From Streptomyces sp. NBC_01446 (GTDB taxonomy: Bacteria; Actinomycetota; Actinomycetes; Streptomycetales; Streptomycetaceae), in contig NZ_JAPEPO010000003.1 of the NCBI RefSeq assembly GCF_026340095.1, positions 744,001 to 808,000 on the forward strand: a stretch of 64,000 bases of DNA, in the 5' to 3' direction. The translations under genes and the position numbers were made by a program. Positions 42,789-50,842 of the stretch are shown piece after piece (positions within the stretch are counted from its first letter, which is position 1; every line of letters begins with the position of its first letter). The notes under the pieces were generated by a model that did not search any database, had not been told where the DNA came from, and worked only from the letters and a program-made list of their open reading frames with translations.

Positions 42789-42802
42789 TCGAAGCGCTTC
42801 GA
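42789..42802. promoter_or_regulatory. LacI operator TCGAAGCGCTTCGA (lacI distal)
   Basis: Perfect palindrome 87 bases beyond the proximal site, about eight helical turns. The pair suggests autoregulation by looping. Confidence 0.8.
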
Positions 42803-43190
42803 CACGGTGGGACTACCGAAGGTCCTCCGCACAGAGTAATGACAGGTTGCCGTGATCGTGCAGGCGCGGGTCAGGCCAGTTCGCCCGGCACCTCTCAGCA
42901 CCGCAACCGGGCGTCGTCGCCGCCGAGTTCGGAGCCGGAGAAGACACGTCCGTGGCGCCCGCGTCGCATGCCCGGAGAGGAATGATCCGTTACGGGCGCT
43001 CAAACCGAGCTCAACAGCCTCGACCTCCCACAGCCCCAACCCGACTGCACCCGCGCAGCGTTCACCGTCTACCGCGCCTGCTCCGCACTCGCCGTCCACG
43101 CCCGCACCCCGTACGACACCGCCCCCGCGCCGTCCGCAGCCGCGGCCTCTCGACCACCCTCATCACAGGTGCGAGGAGAGGGATACCGCC
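42803..43190. other. Gap with one possible gene remnant
   Basis: 388 bases. One plus-strand frame from about 42987 reads GAQTELNSLDLPQPQPDCTRAAFTVYRACSALAVHARTPYD, which has protein-like composition but no start with a ribosome site and no family I recognise. Otherwise nothing seen. Confidence 0.3.
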
Positions 43191-44084
43191 TCACTCCTTG
43201 CCGCGGACGACGGTGACAGGGCAGTGAGCCTGTTGCAGCAGTGCCTGGCTGACCGATCCCAGGAGCAACCCGGTGAAGCCACCCCGCCCCCTGGCCCCGA
43301 CGACCACGAGCTGGGCGGTCCTGCTCGCCTCGATCAGCGCCTCGTGGGTCACGCCGAGCACCAGTTCATGCTTGACCGAGACCTGCGGATACTTCTCCTG
43401 ACGACCCGCGAGCGCCCGGGCCAACAGACGTTCCTCGCTCTCGGCGACCGCGCCCGCCTGGGGCACGTCCACCAACTGCGGCGGAGCCAGCGGCAGGGGC
43501 ACGTTGTCCGGCGTCCATGCGTGCAGGGCGACGATCTCAGCACCCCTCAGCGCGGCCTCGGCGAACGCGAAATCGACCGCTTCCTCGCCGGCCCGCGCCC
43601 CGTCGACGCCCAGCACGATCGGCCCGGAGGCGTCCGGTTCCCCGCGCACCACCATCACCGGACAGTGGCCGTGGGCAGTCAGGTAGACCGCCGTCGATCC
43701 CAGCAGCATCCCGACGAAGCCTCCCCTGCCCCGGGATCCGATGACCACCAGATCCGCATCACGCGACTGAGCCTCCAGCACCGTCAGCGCCTCGCCGGCC
43801 ACCGCGTCATGGGTGATCTCCACCTGAGGTGCCACGCTGGCGGCACGATGCAGCGCATCGGTCAGCGCGCTCTCGACCTCGTCCGGCAACACCCCCTCGG
43901 GCGGGCCGAAGGGCGCAGCGGCCGTCGGCCCCGGCCCGGGCGTGATCACTGGCCAGAGGGCATACACGACTCGAAGCCCGGCACGCCGCCATCGCGCTTC
44001 TCTAGCCGCCACCTCCACCGCTGCGAGGCCGGACGGCGAACCATCCACCCCCACGACGACCAGGTTGCCCACGGCGCCTCCCAT
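43191..44084 (-). CDS. Universal stress protein with two Usp domains
   Basis: 297 residues from ATG at 44084. Two tandem UspA folds: residues ~8-145 (VVGVDGSPSGLAAVEVA ... ADLVVIGSRGRGGFVGMLLGSTAVYLTAHGHCPVMVVR) and ~155-297 (IVLGVDGARAGEEAVDFAFAEA ... LVVVGARGRGGFTGLLLGSVSQALLQQAHCPVTVVRG). Both keep the G-x2-G-x9-G[S/T] nucleotide-binding loop, so both should bind ATP. Tandem Usp proteins of this kind are abundant in Streptomyces and respond to stress or redox state. Confidence 0.92.
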   Translation of the reverse strand: MGGAVGNLVVVGVDGSPSGLAAVEVAAREARWRRAGLRVVYALWPVITPGPGPTAAAPFGPPEGVLPDEVESALTDALHRAASVAPQVEITHDAVAGEALTVLEAQSRDADLVVIGSRGRGGFVGMLLGSTAVYLTAHGHCPVMVVRGEPDASGPIVLGVDGARAGEEAVDFAFAEAALRGAEIVALHAWTPDNVPLPLAPPQLVDVPQAGAVAESEERLLARALAGRQEKYPQVSVKHELVLGVTHEALIEASRTAQLVVVGARGRGGFTGLLLGSVSQALLQQAHCPVTVVRGKE

Positions 44085-44498
44085 GATTGACTCGGCCCCT
44101 GCCCCCAGCCTGACCCCACCGACGCGTCCCTGCCACAGGACTGGGCGCCAGCGCATGGCGCCCACCGCCCGAACTGCTGAATGCGCGACGCCGTCCGCAC
44201 CCGGAGACCACCCGGGACCGCGTCATCACCACGCGACACGTCGGCAAGAACCAAGACAGGCACCTCCGTCGCCACGGTCCGCCACCTACTCGCCAAGGTC
44301 GAAGAGTCCGAGACGCCTGCGTTGGCCGCTCCGGCTTCCGCCCGAGGCCGAGCACCTGCGGTAGGAGCCCGGGGTCCGCGCATCGCGGATTGCAGTCGCG
44401 ACGCCGCAAGACTGAGGTGAAGATGGTGGCACGGGAGCGCGGCTGGCCTCGCACGGGCGGTGTCCCTCAGTCGCCGCGCCGGACAGAAAGGCCACGGC
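44085..44498. other. Gap without a recognised gene
   Basis: 414 bases between the divergent Usp and membrane-protein genes. A short minus-strand stretch (TEVPVLVLADVSRGDDAV) looks protein-like but belongs to no family I can name. Promoters for both flanking genes must lie here; no palindrome seen. Confidence 0.3.
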
Positions 44499-44930
44499 AT
44501 GGCAGCAATGCCCAACAAGGGTCCGAGAGGACCGGAGAGCCCCGACAGCAGCGAAGTGATCACCGGACCGACCCTGTTCGCCGTGGTGACCCTGTTGGTG
44601 AGCGGGCCGCTGAGCATTCTGCTCGGCGCATCCGGCATCGCAAATGACACCGTGTTCGCCTCGTCTCGGTACGCCTACCGGTTCGATCTGACCGCGTGGG
44701 GCTGGCTTCATCTTGTGATCGGCGTGGCCCTCGTCGTCGCCGGCCTAGGGGTTGCGGCCGGCACGACCTGGGGGCGTGGGGTCGGCATCGCCGTGGCAGC
44801 GATCAGCCTGATCACCCAATTCATGTTCATTCCGTACTACCCCGCTTGGTCCATCATCGTGATGGCCCTTGATCTCCTCATCGTGTGGTCGCTGACCAGG
44901 TTCTCTCCCACAACCCGCGCCGGTCGGTGA
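44499..44930 (+). CDS. DUF7144-like four-helix membrane protein
   Basis: 143 residues from ATG at 44499 (a second ATG at 44508 is possible). Four hydrophobic helices with short loops; DLTAWGWLHLVIGVALVVAGLGVAAGTTWGRGVGI and FIPYYPAWSIIVMALDLLIVWSLTRF match a small actinobacterial membrane family whose members are often found near stress genes. Function unknown. Followed after 143 bases by the phosphatase gene on the same strand. Confidence 0.75.
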   Translation: MAAMPNKGPRGPESPDSSEVITGPTLFAVVTLLVSGPLSILLGASGIANDTVFASSRYAYRFDLTAWGWLHLVIGVALVVAGLGVAAGTTWGRGVGIAVAAISLITQFMFIPYYPAWSIIVMALDLLIVWSLTRFSPTTRAGR

Positions 44931-45073
44931 ACGAAGGCGGAGGCCTGCCGGGCCGGCCCGGGGCGAGTGCGGTGTGGCGGCGTTGTCCGGGCCATCCGGC
45001 ATATGACCCACGGGGCACGATGGCGGCAAGCCGCAATGCCACAGCCTGAGACCGAAAAGATCGCCAGGACGCC

Positions 45074-46057
45074 GTGAGCCGTCGACACCCGCATCGCACC
45101 CGGTGGACGACCGAGCGGGCGGTCCGCCGTCCTGCTGCCGGTCTCGGCTTCGCCGTGGTGCGCCTGGCGTCGCTTGCACTGATTCCCGCAGCCGTGATCG
45201 TGGACCTTTTCACCCCGGAAAGCTGGCCGTTCAATCGTTTCCTGGTGGGTCCACCGGCCCTGGCTGCCGCGAGCTGGAGCCCTGCCGGCACCGGGGCGAT
45301 CGGGGCGGCTGCCCTTGCCACGGACATCGCACTGACCGCCGACAAGCATTCCCTGGGCATGCCGAGGGCATGGCTGACGATGGGCATGATCGTCCTGGTC
45401 ACGGTGGTGGCCATGTACGCCAGCCATGTGCGCCAAGTGGGGGAGCGCACCATGGCCGACGTCCGTTCCGTCGCCGAAGCCGCGCAGCGCGCGCTGGTGC
45501 GGCCGATGCCGGCCCGCCTGGGACCCACGCGTATGGCTGCCATGTACCTTGCTGCCGCCGCGCAGGCCCGCATCGGCGGGGACTTCTACGAGGCGCAGCG
45601 CACCCCGTACGGAATCCGGCTGATGATCGGCGATGTACGCGGCAAGGGCCTGCCCGCGGTGGAGGCGGCGTCCGTCATGATGAGCGCCTTTCGCGAAGCG
45701 GTCCACGACGCACCCGATCTGCCCACCCTGGCCGGCCGCCTCGAGAAGAGCATCCAGCGCTACTCCGCCCAGAGCGGCGAGGTCGAGGAACGCTTCGCCA
45801 CCGGTCTGCTCGCGGAGGTCCCCGAGGACGCCGCCGTCCTTCGCCTCCTCACCTGCGGGCATCCGCCACCGCTGCTGCTGAGCGGCGGCACCGTCCGGGA
45901 ACTGGAAGCCACCGCTGCGTCTCCGCCCTTCAATCTCTCGGGGCTGCTCGACGACGGATATCACGTCGACGTCGTCCCATTCCGCGCCGGAGACAGTCTG
46001 CTGCTGTACACGGACGGCGTGAGTGAAGCCCACGATCGCGACGGTGTCTTCTACCCG
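45074..46057 (+). pseudogene. SpoIIE/RsbU-type PP2C phosphatase, 5' part, interrupted by an IS
   Basis: GTG at 45074. Two or three N-terminal helices (residues ~25-115), a linker, then the SpoIIE phosphatase domain: QARIGGDFYEAQRTPYGIRLMIGDVRGKGLPAVEAA with the metal-binding Asp residues, LLTCGHPPPLLLSGG and LLLYTDGVSEAHDRDGVFYP. Codon 328 (Pro) ends at 46057, where the inserted element begins; in this copy the frame ends four codons later. The missing 71 codons lie intact at 47883-48098. Such phosphatases act on anti-sigma-factor antagonists. The truncated protein lacks the last core strands and the DD motif, so it is probably inactive. Confidence 0.85.
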
Positions 46058-46067
46058 TTGCTGAGGT

Positions 46068-46086
46068 CATAGTCAGATCTCAGCAA
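46068..46086. repeat. Left inverted repeat of the IS
   Basis: CATAGTCAGATCTCAGCAA; matches the reverse complement of 47841-47859 at 16 of 19 positions. Within it, TGCTGAG...CTCAGCA (46059-46085) can also fold as the 3'-end hairpin of the tnpB transcript. Confidence 0.75.
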
Positions 46087-46121
46087 TCCGTGCGTTTACG
46101 CACAGATGGTCCTTAACGGTG

Positions 46122-47603
46122 TCACCACAGCCCGAGCTGGGCGGTGGTGTCCTGTTGAAGGTCTCGCGGTTCCTTCCGCCTGTGGGGCGGGTTTGCGCCA
46201 CCTGCCCACACCGGGTCAGCTTTGCGGCTGGCCCGGCCGGCGCGGGTCTTCTGGTCGGCTCCACGCGGTTTCGGCACGCTGGGCGTGCCCCGGTCTCCGG
46301 CCACTCCGGTACCGGTTGTGCCGGCCGATGCGAGGTCGGCGAGGTTACGGGCAGCGTTCTCGTCCCGGTCGATGACCAGGCCGCACGCGTCGCAGGAGAA
46401 CACTCGCACGTGCAGGGGCAGTTTGGCTTTCACTGTCTTGCACGACGAGCAGGTTTTCGAGGACGGGTACCAGCGCGAGGCGACGACCGTGGGGCAGGCG
46501 TTGCGCCGGCCTTTGTAGGTGAGCTGACGGCGGATCTCTGCGAATCCGGCATCGGCGATCTTCCGTGCCAGACGGCGGTTGCGGAGCATGCCGGCGACGT
46601 TGAGGTCTTCGACCACGACGGTGCCGTACTCGGCACGCACGGCGGTGGTGAGCTTGTGCAGGGCGTCTTCGCGCAGGTTCGCCACGCGGTGGTGCACGCG
46701 GTTGCGTTCGGCGTTCGCCTTGACCCATCGTTTCGACGGTTCCCGGCGGATGGTCTTGCCGGTGGCCCGGTCGTGCACGGCCGGCCCTTGGCGGCGCGAC
46801 ACACGACGGGACAGACGCCGCAGCCGCTTTTGTTCGCCCTCGTAGTGCTTGGGGTTGTCGACGTAACCGATCTGTCCGGCACTGTCGGCCATCACCGCAA
46901 GCACCTTCACCCCGAGGTCGATACCGACTGCGACACCAGGACGGGCCACGCGGGTGATCTCCCGCTTGACCTCCATCTGGAAGGACACGAACCAGCGGCC
47001 CCGCTCATGCCGCACCGTCGCGGACAGGATGCGTGCCATTCCGCTCTGCACGCGGGCCACAAGCTTGACGGTGGACTCATGGGTGCGGATGGTTCCGAGC
47101 ACCGGCAGCGTCACGTGCCCCTCGTCGGCCACGCGGATGCTACCGGTGGTGAACCGGCACGCAAGACGGGCCTTGCGCTTGGACTTGAAACGTGGCGTAC
47201 CCATGCGGGCACCCTTGCGGCGGCCGTTCTTCGACTTCGTGTAGTTGTCGAACGCGGCAGCCGCGTTGGCCAGGCCGGTGCTGTACGCCTCCTTGGAGTT
47301 CTCCTGCCACCAGTGGGCATAGCGCGGATCAATGCGCTTGACCTGGTTGAACTCCTTACGCAGCGCGGGCAGCGACCACGGCCGCCACGGCGTCAGCTCC
47401 TCCTCGGCGACCCCGTACGAGACTTCCGCCTTCCGCTGCCACCACGAGGCCGTCACCCAGCCGACAGCCCAGTTGTACGCGCCCCGAGCAGCCCCGCAGT
47501 GCGACCGCAGCGCGGATTCCTCAGTCACATTCGGGTCCAGGGCGAAACGGAACGCCTGCACCACAAAGCCCGGCTGCGCCTGGAACTTCTTCACCCTGAA
47601 CAC
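46122..47603 (-). CDS. tnpB: TnpB RNA-guided nuclease (IS607-type)
   Basis: 493 residues, complete. N-terminal region FRFALDPNVTEESALRSHCGAARGAYNWAVGWV, then the RuvC-like domain with Asp229 in VGIDLGVK, Glu332 in VVEDLNV and Asp414 in IDRDENAARN; zinc-ribbon Cys385/Cys388 and Cys404/Cys407. All key residues are kept, so it may be active. The ~70-residue tail (ASAGTTGTGVAGDRGTPSVPKP...) is typical of actinobacterial IS607 TnpB. Downstream, GTGCG-TAAA-CGCAC and a second hairpin lead into the phosphatase sequence, as expected for an omegaRNA whose guide reads the target. Confidence 0.92.
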   Translation of the reverse strand: MFRVKKFQAQPGFVVQAFRFALDPNVTEESALRSHCGAARGAYNWAVGWVTASWWQRKAEVSYGVAEEELTPWRPWSLPALRKEFNQVKRIDPRYAHWWQENSKEAYSTGLANAAAAFDNYTKSKNGRRKGARMGTPRFKSKRKARLACRFTTGSIRVADEGHVTLPVLGTIRTHESTVKLVARVQSGMARILSATVRHERGRWFVSFQMEVKREITRVARPGVAVGIDLGVKVLAVMADSAGQIGYVDNPKHYEGEQKRLRRLSRRVSRRQGPAVHDRATGKTIRREPSKRWVKANAERNRVHHRVANLREDALHKLTTAVRAEYGTVVVEDLNVAGMLRNRRLARKIADAGFAEIRRQLTYKGRRNACPTVVASRWYPSSKTCSSCKTVKAKLPLHVRVFSCDACGLVIDRDENAARNLADLASAGTTGTGVAGDRGTPSVPKPRGADQKTRAGRASRKADPVWAGGANPPHRRKEPRDLQQDTTAQLGLW

Positions 47604-47641
47604 CCCCTCACCAGCCAGTCATTGACTATGCACTACGCATC

Positions 47642-47847
47642 ATGGAACAGATCAACGGATGGATCACCAGCGGTGAAGCCTGCGAGCGGCTGGAAATCGC
47701 CTGGCGCACCCTCTACCACCTCCACCGCCAAAGCCCGGACTTTCCCAAACCCAAGAAGATCGGACGAACCCTCCTTGGGAGGCAAAAGCCCTGGATGCCT
47801 GGCGGGACAAGCACCCCAAACGTCAGAGAAAAGAAGACGTTCGTTGA
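47642..47847 (+). pseudogene. Small HTH (excisionase/MerR-like) gene of the IS, frameshifted
   Basis: ATG at 47642, divergent from tnpB with 38 bases between. INGWITSGEACERLEIAWRTLYHLHRQSPDFPKPKKIGRTLL is a winged helix-turn-helix of the excisionase/AlpA type. At CTCCTTGGGAGG (47769-47780) the frame shifts; one base added would continue it as WEAKALDAWRDKHPKRQRKEDVR and stop at 47847. IS607 TnpA has a MerR-type HTH followed by a serine recombinase; here only the HTH exists. It may have bound the CATAGTC motif at both ends and before its own start. Confidence 0.6.
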
Positions 47848-47859
47848 GATCCGACTATG
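47841..47859. repeat. Right inverted repeat of the IS
   Basis: TCGTTGAGATCCGACTATG, the inverted partner of 46068-46086. The core GACTATG occurs once more at 47624-47630, between the two divergent genes of the element. Confidence 0.75.
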
Positions 47860-47882
47860 CATCCCGCAGCAGTTGTTAGCCC

Positions 47883-48098
47883 CTCGCCGATCGCATCCGG
47901 CCCATCGCAACCGCAGCCCCGCGCACCCTGATCGACCACCTCGGGGCCGACCTGCTGGCCTATGCCTCCGATGAGCTCAACGACGACGCGGCTGTGTTGG
48001 TGGTCCACCGCACATCGGACGGGACGCCCGCGCGTGAGAGCGGACTGGCTGGCCGCCGCCCGAGCGGGCATGTCGGGGCCGGCACGTCTGATCCGTAG
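47883..48098 (+). pseudogene. SpoIIE-type phosphatase, displaced 3' part
   Basis: 71 codons and TAG continuing the phosphatase frame: LADRIRPIATAAPRTLIDHLGADLLAYASDELNDDAAVLVVHR, the C-terminal helix and the DDAAVLVV strand with the last metal-binding Asp pair, then a Ser/Gly/Arg-rich tail. It has no start of its own. It is separated from its 5' part (45074-46057) by the IS. Confidence 0.85.
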
Positions 48099-48174
48099 TT
48101 CTAGCCCGATCGTTCAGCGGCGGTCGTTCCGGCGACCGCACGGCGCCGGAGGAAACCTCACCGACTCCACTGCC

Positions 48175-48387
48175 TCAGGACCGGCGCGCTCGCAGCAGCC
48201 GCCTGACCGTCGACTCCTCACCATCGAGCAGGAGTTGCATCAGCGCCTGCGCGACGTCATCGAACGAGCGACCCGCGTGCGTGGTCTCCCGCTTGATGTA
48301 CTCGTTCAGCAGGGCCACATGCCACGCCCCGAGCACCGCACGCTCCGTCGGCGCGGGACGTTCGTCGGCGAGCTCAGCCTCGACCAT
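48175..48387 (-). CDS. Hypothetical protein fragment, possibly TetR C-terminal
   Basis: The frame reads MVEAELADERPAPTERAVLGAWHVALLNEYIKRETTHAGRSFDDVAQALMQLLLDGEESTVRRLLRARRS. Its helical pattern and the ending DGEExTVRRLLR resemble the ligand-domain end of a TetR-type regulator, but no DNA-binding part is found upstream and no ribosome site precedes the ATG at 48387 (an ATG at 48474 gives a longer frame with an unconvincing start). Probably a remnant. Confidence 0.3.
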   Translation of the reverse strand: MVEAELADERPAPTERAVLGAWHVALLNEYIKRETTHAGRSFDDVAQALMQLLLDGEESTVRRLLRARRS

Positions 48388-48508
48388 GAGGGCCGGGCGA
48401 TCTCCAACCGGGGCATCGCACTCAACCGTGCAGCACGGCCCGTGTCCCCCGGGCGGGCAGATTGACGTACCCATCCCCGAACCGGGTTCGCCGCGTCCAA
48501 GAGCAGCG

Positions 48509-48550
48509 CCGCGAAGAGCTTCGACCAATCGGCACAGAAGCTCTTCGCGG
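48509..48550. repeat. Perfect 13-bp inverted repeat
   Basis: CCGCGAAGAGCTT at 48509-48521 and AAGCTCTTCGCGG at 48538-48550, 16-base spacer. It lies 66 bases past the stop of the minus-strand dehydrogenase gene (48616), so it most likely terminates that transcript. Confidence 0.65.
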
Positions 48551-48615
48551 GGCTGAGGGATGACCGGTCAGTGACACCCCGGCAGGGGACGTGACACGCC
48601 CGTTCGCGGGATGGG

Positions 48616-49824
48616 TCAGGCCGACTGCGTGGCGGAGGGCAGCACCGGAGTGGGGGCGGGCGCAGGGGCCTCGGGAGCGTGAGGGTAGGCGGCTGACCGG
48701 TTCTGGAAGGAGAGGATCTTCGGGTTCTGGACGACGCCGTCGCGGATCTCGATGGCCTTTCTGAGCGTGACGTCGGTGCCCCATGCCGTGGGGCCGCTTA
48801 TGACCTTGCGCAGGTAGGGAAGGAGCGCCTCGCTGATTTCCCAGGTGGCGGAGTTCCACAGGTGGGACGGGCTGTGATCCACCGCGTAGTAGTGGCAGCC
48901 CGATCCCACCGCGGGCATGGGCTCGCCGAAGGTGGTCGGCCTGGCCCATTCGAAGCCCATGCCCTCGTCGCAAGCGACGTCGATGAAGAAAGTCCCCGGC
49001 CGGAACAGGGCGAGTTCCTCCTCGGTGACGAACGTCAGCGGCGCATCGGTGTCCTGCAGGACGCAGTTGACGATGATGTCGAACCCGGCGAGGTACTCCG
49101 CGAGCGGAACGGCTCCGGTCGGTGTGATGGCCCGCAGGCGCGACGGATCGTCCTCCTGCTGCGCGAAGTGGCCCATCACGACCGAGGGCATGGGCGAGGC
49201 CACCGCTGCGGCGGCGCGCTGCGTGAGCACCGTGACGTCGGAAACCCCCATGGCGCCCAGGCCCGTGACCGCTCCGCGCGCGGTCGCGCCGAAGCTGATG
49301 ACCACCGCGCGCAGACGCCGTCCGTAGCTGCCGGTCAGCCCGCCGAGTTGCAGGGCGTGCAGCACCGAGCAGTAGCCGGCGAGCTCGTTGTTCTTGTGGA
49401 ACACATGGACGCTGAAGGTGCCCGTGGAGGTCCAGTGGTTCATGGCCTCCCAGGCGATGAGGGTCAGGCGTCGGTCGATGGCGAGCTGGGTCAGCTTCTC
49501 GTCCTGCACGCAGTGCGGCCATCCCCACAGCACTTGGCCCTCACGCAGCGCGGCGACGTCGTCGTGCATGGGTTTGGGCATCAGCAACACGTCGCACTCG
49601 GCGATGAGTTGCTCGCGGGAGCGCAAGCCCGCCACGAGCGGTTCGAGCGTGTCGTCAGCGACGCCGAACCGGTGGCCGTAGCCCTGTTCGAGGAAGATCC
49701 TCTCGCGTATGTCCGGGGCGATCCGGTCGAGGTGAGCGGGGTGCAATGGCAGGCGGAACTCGTTCTCCTTGCGCGAGGAGGCGAGTACTCCGAGACTCAT
49801 CAGGCTCATACGCGTCCTCATCAT
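48616..49824 (-). CDS. Alanine dehydrogenase-family enzyme, N5-(carboxyethyl)ornithine synthase-like
   Basis: 402 residues from ATG at 49824 (ATGs at 49809 and 49800 are possible, the latter giving MSLGVLASSRKENEFRLPLHP). AlaDh/PNT N-terminal domain: SRKENEFRLPLHPAHLDRI with the substrate-binding Arg, EQGYGHRFGVADD, DVLLMPKPMHDD; then the Rossmann part (VVISFGATARGAVTGLGAMG) where the usual GxGxxG is GATARG. VNCVLQDTDAPLTFVTEEEL and FIDVACDEGMGFEWARPTTF match N5-(carboxyethyl)ornithine synthases, which join pyruvate and ornithine reductively. A specialised-metabolite role is plausible. Preceded by a small zinc-ribbon gene in the same operon. Confidence 0.75.
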   Translation of the reverse strand: MMRTRMSLMSLGVLASSRKENEFRLPLHPAHLDRIAPDIRERIFLEQGYGHRFGVADDTLEPLVAGLRSREQLIAECDVLLMPKPMHDDVAALREGQVLWGWPHCVQDEKLTQLAIDRRLTLIAWEAMNHWTSTGTFSVHVFHKNNELAGYCSVLHALQLGGLTGSYGRRLRAVVISFGATARGAVTGLGAMGVSDVTVLTQRAAAAVASPMPSVVMGHFAQQEDDPSRLRAITPTGAVPLAEYLAGFDIIVNCVLQDTDAPLTFVTEEELALFRPGTFFIDVACDEGMGFEWARPTTFGEPMPAVGSGCHYYAVDHSPSHLWNSATWEISEALLPYLRKVISGPTAWGTDVTLRKAIEIRDGVVQNPKILSFQNRSAAYPHAPEAPAPAPTPVLPSATQSA

Positions 49825-49873
49825 TTCGTTCGCTTTGCTTGCGGCGTGCTGGGTGTGGCTGCCCGATATCCGG

Positions 49874-50146
49874 TCAGGAGCCGCCGGCCTGGTGTCTGCG
49901 GACCCGCTCGGCCAGCGGGAGGGGCGTTTCGTCCACGCCGTTGACCGATCCGCTCGCCATGCGCGCGCATGTCCCGTGGCAGGCGAGGAGCTGCTTGTCG
50001 TCGCGGTGGGAGACCACCACTGCCTCCGGGCCGGGTGCGTTGCGGTAGTCGGTGCCGCAGATGAGGCAGGTCAGTCCGGCCAGCGTCTCCGCGGTCGGTT
50101 CGGGACGGCCGCGGCGGCGGCCGGAAATCGAGTCCTGTGAATACAT
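49874..50146 (-). CDS. Small zinc-ribbon-like hypothetical protein
   Basis: 90 residues from ATG at 50146, with GGATGCGGG upstream. LTCLICGTDYRNAPGPEAVVVSHRDDKQLLACHGTCARM has CxxC...CxxxC, suggesting one bound zinc ion; the ends are low-complexity. 49 bases before the dehydrogenase gene on the same strand, so probably co-transcribed. Function unknown. Confidence 0.6.
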   Translation of the reverse strand: MYSQDSISGRRRGRPEPTAETLAGLTCLICGTDYRNAPGPEAVVVSHRDDKQLLACHGTCARMASGSVNGVDETPLPLAERVRRHQAGGS

Positions 50147-50603
50147 GTGTCCCGCATCCTCTTGATCGGTTCAGAGCTGTGCTGATCGGTCCAGGGCCGT
50201 GCGCGAGATGACAGGAATGCCTCGGGGCATCCAGGAAGCCGGGACTTGCACTACCGCGCTGCGCGGGAGCGGATCCGGAATACGGCGTGACAGTACGAGC
50301 CAGGAGGCACGATGCGGCTCATTTCCGGCCGGATCCGATGACGCCGTCCCGTGCCGTTGCCCGAGGGCGACGCCGCAACGGATGACGGCGTGCGAGGTGC
50401 GCTCGGTGCCGCAACCGTACTCCCTTCCGGGCCCCCACGTGACGGATGCCGACGGGCATGCAGGCCGAACAGGTCCGCGCGCTCTGAGGACACTCCTTTC
50501 CGAGGCAGGCACGCACCGCGGCTTGCCTCGGGCTGCTTCCGCACAGATTCCTGACGCGTGACGCGTCCTGCACCGTGCCCTCTCGCCTCGTGGAGGGCCC
50601 GCG
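50147..50603. other. Gap without a recognised gene
   Basis: 457 bases. Frames on both strands are arginine/proline-rich shadows. It should contain the promoter of the zinc-ribbon/dehydrogenase operon. No repeats or palindromes seen. Confidence 0.35.
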
Positions 50604-50636
50604 GTGTGCTGCCACAAGCGAAGTAACACAGGGATC

Positions 50637-50815
50637 TTGACCTGCCGATCCCTCACCGTCTCAGAGATCTCACGGCGCGCGGGGCTGCACATAGCCACGG
50701 CCTGGCGGCTCGTCGCCGAGCTGGTCTCGTACGGCTTCCTCGCCCGCGACGCGGACCGGCGGGTGCACATCGGCATGCCTATGTGGGAGTTGGGGACGCG
50801 CGCCTCGCCAGGGCC
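50637..50815 (+). pseudogene. IclR-family regulator remnant (DNA-binding part)
   Basis: The frame reads LTVSEISRRAGLHIATAWRLVAELVSYGFLARDADRRVHIGMPMWELGTRA, the winged helix of an IclR regulator up to its WELG end. The N-terminal start is degraded and the ligand-binding domain is absent; within 30 bases the sequence becomes a TnpB fragment in the next frame. Probably truncated by that element. Confidence 0.65.
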
Positions 50816-50842
50816 CGGATCGGGGATCACGATGGTCTCAAT

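Larger units (their letters stand above)
46058..47882. mobile_element. IS607-like TnpB element inserted in a phosphatase gene
   Basis: About 1825 bp. Removing 46058-47882 joins FYP to LADRI in frame and restores a ~399-residue SpoIIE phosphatase, which defines the ends to within a few bases. Inside are tnpB (minus strand), a small divergent HTH gene broken by a frameshift, and imperfect 19-bp inverted repeats near both ends (46068-46086 and 47841-47859). No target duplication is evident. The IS607 assignment rests on the TnpB type and the HTH gene; no serine recombinase domain is present. Confidence 0.8.

Noticed and set aside
46119..47879. 586-codon plus-strand open frame across the second tnpB
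   Set aside because: Shadow; the minus strand has the full RuvC and zinc-ribbon motifs.
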